Position numbers and translations under genes: made by a program. This document shows positions 14,857 to 19,389 of a DNA stretch of 19,389 nt, in pieces (within the stretch, counting starts at the first letter, position 1; each line of letters starts with the position of its first letter). The notes below the pieces were generated by a model, which ran no database searches, was not told the origin of the DNA, and saw only the letters and a program-made list of their open reading frames with translations. The DNA comes from an uncultured Pseudomonadota bacterium (GTDB lineage Bacteria; SAR324; NAC60-12): NCBI GenBank assembly GCA_913052275.1, contig CAJXDX010000010.1, forward strand, positions 1-19,389, in the 5' to 3' direction.

Positions 14857-16260
14857 ATGACTAAATATGACACCACCATAATCGGTTCCGGACCAGGAGG
14901 CTATGTTGCGGCAATTCGCTGTGCACAGCTTGGTTTGAAAACAGCAATAATTGAACGCTATCCTACCCTTGGAGGGACATGTCTGAACGTAGGCTGCATT
15001 CCTTCAAAAGCCCTGCTTGACTCCAGCGAACATTTTAACAATGCAAAGCATAATTTTGAGGCACATGGAATCAACACCCATAAGCTTGAGCTGAATTGGC
15101 CCAGGATGCTCCAGCGTAAGGATGATGTGGTCAGTCAGACCTGTGATGGACTCCAGTACTTAATGAAAAAAAATAAAATCACTGTTCTGAACGGTCATGG
15201 AACTTTTAAAGACAAACATACAATCACTGTGAAAGTGAAGGCCGATGAAGAACAAACGGTGAATACTGAATATGCAATCATTGCAACCGGTTCAAAGCCG
15301 TCAAGCATTCCTGGTGTAAATTGTGACAAGAAACGCATCATCACCTCCACAGAAGCCCTCAGTCTGCAGGAAGTTCCAGAGAAATTAATTGTAATAGGCG
15401 GCGGGGTGATCGGTCTTGAGCTTGGTTCAGTTTTTAACAGGCTTGGTTCAACAGTGCAGGTTGTGGAATATCTTGATCGATTGGTTGCCGGGATGGATAT
15501 TTCTTTGGGCAAGGAGGTCCTGCGAGTTTTAAAAAAACAGGGTATTGAATTTTTTCTCAGTCATGCTGTTCAAAAAGCAGTTGTAAATGGAAAAAATGTT
15601 AAAGTCACTGCAAAAAACAAGCAGGGGAAAGAAGTGGAATTCAGCGGGGACTACTGCCTGGTGGCCGTGGGACGAAGACCATATACTGAAAATCTTGGGC
15701 TGAAAGATATTGGCATTACTCTTGATGAACAGGGACGAATCACAGTTAATGAACACCTGGAAACATCGGTGTCTGGAATATATGCAATTGGTGATGTAAT
15801 TAACGGTGCAATGCTCGCACACAAAGCAGAGGAAGAAGGAGTTTTTGTAGCAGAAACAATAGCAGGGCAAAAACCACACATCAATTACAAATCAATTCCG
15901 GAAGTGCTTTACACATGGCCGGAAGCGGCAGGTGTGGGATTTACTGAAGACGAACTGAAAGCTGAAAATTATAACTACACCTCAGGCAGCTTTCCTTTCA
16001 AAGCACTTGGTCGAGCCCGTGTATCAATGGATACAGAAGGTTTTGTGAAAGTACTGGCAGATAAGGATACTGATGAAATACTAGGCATACACATTGTCGG
16101 AGCTCGTGCCGCGGACTTGATTGCGGAAGCAGTTGTTGCGCTGGAATATAGAGCAAGTTCCGAAGATATTGCACGCATGTCCCATGCCCATCCTACTTAC
16201 GCAGAGGCTATCAAAGAAGCAATGCTTGACGCAACAGGGAAACGCTCGCTTCACACCTGA
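14857..16260 (+). CDS. lpd: Dihydrolipoamide dehydrogenase (E3)
   Basis: FAD-dependent E3 subunit that reoxidises dihydrolipoyl groups of 2-oxoacid dehydrogenase complexes and passes electrons to NAD(+). The 467 residues are standard. The FAD-binding GSGPGGYVAA is at 10-19, the redox disulfide GGTCLNVGCIPSK gives C42 and C47, the NAD-binding GGGVIGLELG lies in the second domain, the second FAD motif is YAIGDV, and the dimer-interface catalytic pair is H445/E450 in HAHPTYAEA. It serves SucA/SucB here and may also serve other complexes or the glycine cleavage system. The histidine kinase gene follows after only 12 bp, so they are probably co-transcribed. Confidence 0.97.
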   Translation: MTKYDTTIIGSGPGGYVAAIRCAQLGLKTAIIERYPTLGGTCLNVGCIPSKALLDSSEHFNNAKHNFEAHGINTHKLELNWPRMLQRKDDVVSQTCDGLQYLMKKNKITVLNGHGTFKDKHTITVKVKADEEQTVNTEYAIIATGSKPSSIPGVNCDKKRIITSTEALSLQEVPEKLIVIGGGVIGLELGSVFNRLGSTVQVVEYLDRLVAGMDISLGKEVLRVLKKQGIEFFLSHAVQKAVVNGKNVKVTAKNKQGKEVEFSGDYCLVAVGRRPYTENLGLKDIGITLDEQGRITVNEHLETSVSGIYAIGDVINGAMLAHKAEEEGVFVAETIAGQKPHINYKSIPEVLYTWPEAAGVGFTEDELKAENYNYTSGSFPFKALGRARVSMDTEGFVKVLADKDTDEILGIHIVGARAADLIAEAVVALEYRASSEDIARMSHAHPTYAEAIKEAMLDATGKRSLHT

Positions 16261-16272
16261 CTAATACCTGAG

Positions 16273-17412
16273 ATGACAGTCAGTAATCAGCACAGGACTA
16301 AAAGACGGATTTTGATTGTTGACGATGTTGAGAACAACTGCCTGCTGATTGAAGATCATCTCCGTTCAGCATTGAAATGCGAATTCCGTATGGCTTCATC
16401 AGGTAAGGAAGCCTTAAAAATTTTGAAAAACTGGCTTCCGGATTGTATTTTGATGGATATCATGATGCCTGAAATGGATGGTATCGAAACAACTCGACAC
16501 ATTAAAAAAATTCCAGAATGCCATGATATTCCTGTGTTGATGGTTACGGCAAAACAGGAAATGGATTCATTTGAAGAGTCCTTTGACGCAGGGGCTGTGG
16601 ATTATATTTACAAGCCGATCGACCGCACAACATTGGTGGCAAGAACAAAATCCGCACTGCGGAGTAAAGAAGACCTGGACAGAATTAAAGAACTGAACAA
16701 AGAACTTTTTCAAAAAAAGGAGGAACTCAGCAGTTTTTCTCACACCGTAAGCCATGACCTGAAAGCACCTGTGGTTGGAGCAGCAAGTCTCTTCGATTTA
16801 TTTCTGCTGCGCATCAAAAAAGAGCATCCTCAGATAATTGGAGATGAGAGCCTGAAAGAAATACTGGATCGTATACCAAAGGCATTGCATAAAATGCTGG
16901 ATTTTATAAATACTCAGCTTGATTATGCAGAAGCAGGCCAGGTGATTGGTCGGCTTGAATCAATTTCAATGAACAAACTGATCAGTGCTGTAATTGAAAA
17001 TTTTGAATATGCCGAAAGAGAAGGTATGGTGCTTTTCAGTGAGTTGCCGGAAATGCCCGAGACAAAATGCGACTCAATACGGATGCTTAAAGTCTGGCAA
17101 AACCTGATTGCAAATTCGATTAAATACAGGGGAGACAAGAATCCGGTAAAGATCGATTTTGGCGGACATGAAAATGCAGATTCGGTTAAATTTTGGATTC
17201 GCGATGACGGCCCTGGCATATACCCGGAGCATCAGCACAAAGTATTTGAGACTAATGCCCGCTTGAATTACGATGTTGATGGTTATGGTTTTGGTTTGGC
17301 AACAGTAAAGAAAATCATTGAAGCACATGGTGGAAAAATATGGATAGATTCAGAAATTACAGATGGTGCCTGCTTTGTTTTTGAACTTCCGCAAGAATCT
17401 GTGATTAATTGA
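16273..17412 (+). CDS. Soluble hybrid receiver-histidine kinase
   Basis: 379-residue signalling protein with a reversed hybrid layout: an N-terminal receiver domain (about 11-130) followed by a short coiled coil (about 132-155) and a kinase core. The receiver has the acidic pair D17/D18, phosphoacceptor D62 in LMDIMMPEMDG, T92 and K114. The HisKA helix carries phosphorylatable H161 in SHDLKAP. The HATPase domain has the N-box N277, G1 box DDGPGI at 311-316 and G2 box GYGFGL at 337-342, and ends with a normal HGGKIWIDS segment. No transmembrane helix or signal peptide is visible, so it acts in the cytoplasm, probably receiving a phosphate from another kinase. No DNA-binding response regulator is adjacent. 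Gaps of 12 bp to lpd and 7 bp to the amidase suggest one operon. Confidence 0.87.
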   Translation: MTVSNQHRTKRRILIVDDVENNCLLIEDHLRSALKCEFRMASSGKEALKILKNWLPDCILMDIMMPEMDGIETTRHIKKIPECHDIPVLMVTAKQEMDSFEESFDAGAVDYIYKPIDRTTLVARTKSALRSKEDLDRIKELNKELFQKKEELSSFSHTVSHDLKAPVVGAASLFDLFLLRIKKEHPQIIGDESLKEILDRIPKALHKMLDFINTQLDYAEAGQVIGRLESISMNKLISAVIENFEYAEREGMVLFSELPEMPETKCDSIRMLKVWQNLIANSIKYRGDKNPVKIDFGGHENADSVKFWIRDDGPGIYPEHQHKVFETNARLNYDVDGYGFGLATVKKIIEAHGGKIWIDSEITDGACFVFELPQESVIN

Positions 17413-17419
17413 GCCAGAA

Positions 17420-19240
17420 ATGGAAAAACAAGACGTCAAATCTATTTTCAGCCTTGATGGAACAAAAAGGTTAATTGCCTTTTTGTCTCAGTTTGCCAAA
17501 AAAGAAAAACCAGTTTATAACCTTAAATCTGTTAGAATTCCAAGGACTTCCGGGCGCACCCTGAAAATACTGGCCTTTCTTCTACGCACTCCCGGAACTC
17601 GAAGTCTGCTGATTCCAGTTCTGCTTCGTCAGGCAGGCATTCAAAGCTTAAGAAAATGCAAGGTTGAAGATGAACCACTGATGCATCCTGTTCATCCTGC
17701 AGATAACAAAATCACTTCTTCAGTCGCAAAAAAATCCATCAAACAGTTCTTTGATTCATTTGAGAAAAAAGAGGCCTCTGACCCTGCAGTGAAAAATGCC
17801 GGTGCAGAAATGAAAAGCCTTTTTAATCCTGAAACGGCATTTGATTTTCATCAAGCCTATCTTGAGGGAAAAACATCTCCTGTTGATGTTGCAATGCGTT
17901 TGCTGGATATAATTCGCAGTATCGAAGAAAGTGCTGTGCCATTACGTCCATATATAGCCTGGGAAGAGCGGGAATTGATGAAGCAGGCAAATGCTTCCGC
18001 AGAACGCTTTTCTAAGGGCAAATCGTTGGGTATTCTTGATGGTGTTCCTGTGTCAGTAAAAGATGAGCTGGATATGCTCCCTTTTAAGACAATGATTGGT
18101 ACCAGGTTTTATAGTAATCAGCCTCCTGAACAGGATGCAACCAGCGTGGCACGATTGCGTTCCGCCGGAGCTCTTATGGTTGGCAAAACCAACATGCATG
18201 AAATTGGTCTTGGAGTTACAGGACTTAATATTCATTATGGAACAACACGAAATCCGCATCATCTCGATCACTATCCTGGAGGTTCATCAAGCGGCTCGGC
18301 AGCTGCAGTAGCGGCAGGTCTTTCTCCCATCGCACTTGGCTGCGATGGCGGCGGTTCTATTCGCATTCCTGCCAGTCTGTGCGGTGTTGTAGGACTTAAA
18401 ACAACATGGGGCCGGATCAGTACCGCCGGGAGCGCACCCCTGCACTGGAGCATCGGCTCAGTAGGACCTATTACATCAACAGCCCGTGATGCAGCAATCG
18501 CATATTCATTTCTTGCAGGGCCTGATACAAGACAATCGTGCACTCAAGAACAGCCAGCTGTTGATTTGAAAAATTTTGAAAATTCAAATTTAGAAGGTGT
18601 TAAACTTGGAGTTTTTAACTCCTGGTTCAGTCATGCATCTGAGGATGTTGTGAACTGCTGCGAACAGATGCTCAATTCTTTTAAATCTCAGGGTGCTGAG
18701 GTGAAGGAAATTGAAATACCTCATCTGGATGAAATAAGAGTCTCACACGCAGTCACAATCGCTACTGAAATGTTTACTTCACTCAAAACTTATATGAAAC
18801 CATTTCGTCAGCCATTTGGTTTGGATGCTTTGATTAATCTTACATTGGCAAAGAGGTTTTCCGGGAGTGAGTATGTAAAAGCTCAGCGAGTGCGAGCCAG
18901 AATGATCAGTAATTTTAAAAATATTTTTCTGGATGTTGACGCCATTGTTACACCGTCAACTGCCTGCACGGCACCACCGATTCTTACAGATGCCCTGATA
19001 AATGGAGAGTCTGATCTAAAAACCTTGACAGAATTGATGCGCTTTGTTCCTGAAGCAAATCTTGGAGGATTCCCTGCTGTTTCATTTCCAGTCGGCTATG
19101 ATGCTAAAGGTTTACCTGTTGGAATGCAGTTAATGGGTAGACCATGGGAAGAGTCATTTCTGCTTCGAATGGCCAAAACTTCTGAAAATTTTTTTACCCG
19201 CCACCCGCCGATGATGCGTTTCTCTCTTTTGCCTGATTGA
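17420..19240 (+). CDS. Amidase-signature family hydrolase with long N-terminal extension
   Basis: Serine hydrolase of the amidase-signature family, which cleaves amide bonds with a Ser-cisSer-Lys triad. The triad is visible as K214 (PVSVKDEL), S289 (GGSSSGSAAA) and S313 (GGGSIRIPA), with the 24-residue Ser-Ser spacing I recall for the family. At 606 residues it is longer than typical amidases (about 450-500). The surplus is an N-terminal stretch of roughly 130-140 residues, basic and partly hydrophobic (for example KILAFLLRTPGTRSLLIPVLL at about 48-69 is preceded and followed by Arg/Lys), without a clear signal peptide. It may anchor the enzyme to membrane or a partner. The start is the only reasonable ATG, 7 bp after the kinase stop. 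The GatA subunit of tRNA amidotransferase is unlikely given the extension and lack of gatB/gatC. Substrate unknown. Confidence 0.86.
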   Translation: MEKQDVKSIFSLDGTKRLIAFLSQFAKKEKPVYNLKSVRIPRTSGRTLKILAFLLRTPGTRSLLIPVLLRQAGIQSLRKCKVEDEPLMHPVHPADNKITSSVAKKSIKQFFDSFEKKEASDPAVKNAGAEMKSLFNPETAFDFHQAYLEGKTSPVDVAMRLLDIIRSIEESAVPLRPYIAWEERELMKQANASAERFSKGKSLGILDGVPVSVKDELDMLPFKTMIGTRFYSNQPPEQDATSVARLRSAGALMVGKTNMHEIGLGVTGLNIHYGTTRNPHHLDHYPGGSSSGSAAAVAAGLSPIALGCDGGGSIRIPASLCGVVGLKTTWGRISTAGSAPLHWSIGSVGPITSTARDAAIAYSFLAGPDTRQSCTQEQPAVDLKNFENSNLEGVKLGVFNSWFSHASEDVVNCCEQMLNSFKSQGAEVKEIEIPHLDEIRVSHAVTIATEMFTSLKTYMKPFRQPFGLDALINLTLAKRFSGSEYVKAQRVRARMISNFKNIFLDVDAIVTPSTACTAPPILTDALINGESDLKTLTELMRFVPEANLGGFPAVSFPVGYDAKGLPVGMQLMGRPWEESFLLRMAKTSENFFTRHPPMMRFSLLPD

Positions 19241-19295
19241 AGTCAGAATGTTTTGAGAGACCGTTTGTCTTATTTTCGTCTGTTTCCAAAAAATC

Positions 19296-19325
19296 TTGTT
19301 TTGAACCCTTATAAAAGGCTACAAT
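19296..19325 (+). promoter_or_regulatory. Promoter candidate for the tRNA gene
   Basis: TTGTTT at 19296-19301 and TACAAT at 19320-19325 with an 18-bp spacer, 14 bp before the mature tRNA 5' end. Spacing and position fit a sigma70-type tRNA promoter. Confidence 0.45.
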
Positions 19326-19339
19326 TGCACATTTGGTTT

Positions 19340-19389
19340 GGGCCAGTAGCTCAGTTGGTTAGAGCTGACGACTCATAATCGTCCGGTCG
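19340..19389 (+). tRNA. tRNA with CAU anticodon (probably elongator Met), cut by window edge
   Basis: Acceptor strand GGGCCAG at 19340-19346, T8/A9, D stem GCTC/GAGC with loop AGTTGGTTA, anticodon stem GACGA/TCGTC, and anticodon CAT at 19374-19376 in loop CTCATAA. The 5' 50 nt are present; the T arm and 3' acceptor strand lie beyond the edge. It is not an initiator by its D arm and anticodon stem (no run of three G:C pairs). Elongator tRNA-Met is the likeliest reading, but a tRNA-Ile2, whose CAU is modified to lysidine, has a very similar core and cannot be excluded without the missing half. Confidence 0.85.

Noticed and set aside
1..19389. CRISPR arrays, insertion sequences, prophage genes
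   Set aside because: No regularly spaced repeats, transposase, integrase or phage structural genes were seen on either strand.

Overview
The window reads as a housekeeping stretch of a Gram-negative, probably marine, proteobacterium-like genome of moderate GC. Five hand-counted 60-base lines from sucA, sucB, lpd and the kinase gene average about 40% GC. The reasons are an E. coli-type PepN, the SucA/SucB/Lpd set and a DMSP-demethylase-like protein of the kind common in ocean bacteria. A lineage such as SAR324 would fit, but that is a guess; nothing in the window fixes the taxon.

Layout. The first 2.4 kb, on the minus strand, holds a flavin reductase-like gene of the iodotyrosine deiodinase (IYD) type, followed by pepN, which runs off the left edge. 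Divergent from these is a Cu(+)-exporting P1B-ATPase (copA) with a CsoR-like inverted repeat in front. Next comes sucA (2-oxoglutarate dehydrogenase E1). Its usual partners sucB (E2) and lpd (E3) lie more than 5 kb further on. Behind lpd, closely packed, are a soluble receiver-histidine kinase and an amidase-signature enzyme with a long N-terminal extension. The right edge cuts a tRNA gene with a CAU anticodon.

Between sucA and sucB, on the opposite strand, sits a block of four genes with clearly higher GC (about 54% in five hand-counted lines). In transcription order they are: an FMN-dependent 2-hydroxyacid dehydrogenase of the LldD/mandelate dehydrogenase type, a ThDP-dependent enzyme of the acetolactate synthase/2-hydroxyacyl-CoA lyase superfamily, a transthyretin-related protein (hydroxyisourate hydrolase fold) with an altered C-terminus, and a GcvT-family protein very like the DMSP demethylase DmdA. 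A 719-bp AT-rich, apparently gene-free leader lies between the block and sucB.

How they work together. SucA, SucB and Lpd form the 2-oxoglutarate dehydrogenase complex of the TCA cycle; the insertion means sucB probably has its own promoter. The four-gene block looks like a transferred catabolic module: a tetrahydrofolate-dependent demethylase, a ring-opening hydrolase-like protein, a 2-hydroxyacid dehydrogenase and a 2-oxoacid decarboxylase or ligase. This combination matches no pathway I know and is the best candidate here for an undescribed system. Its substrate cannot be read from the sequence.
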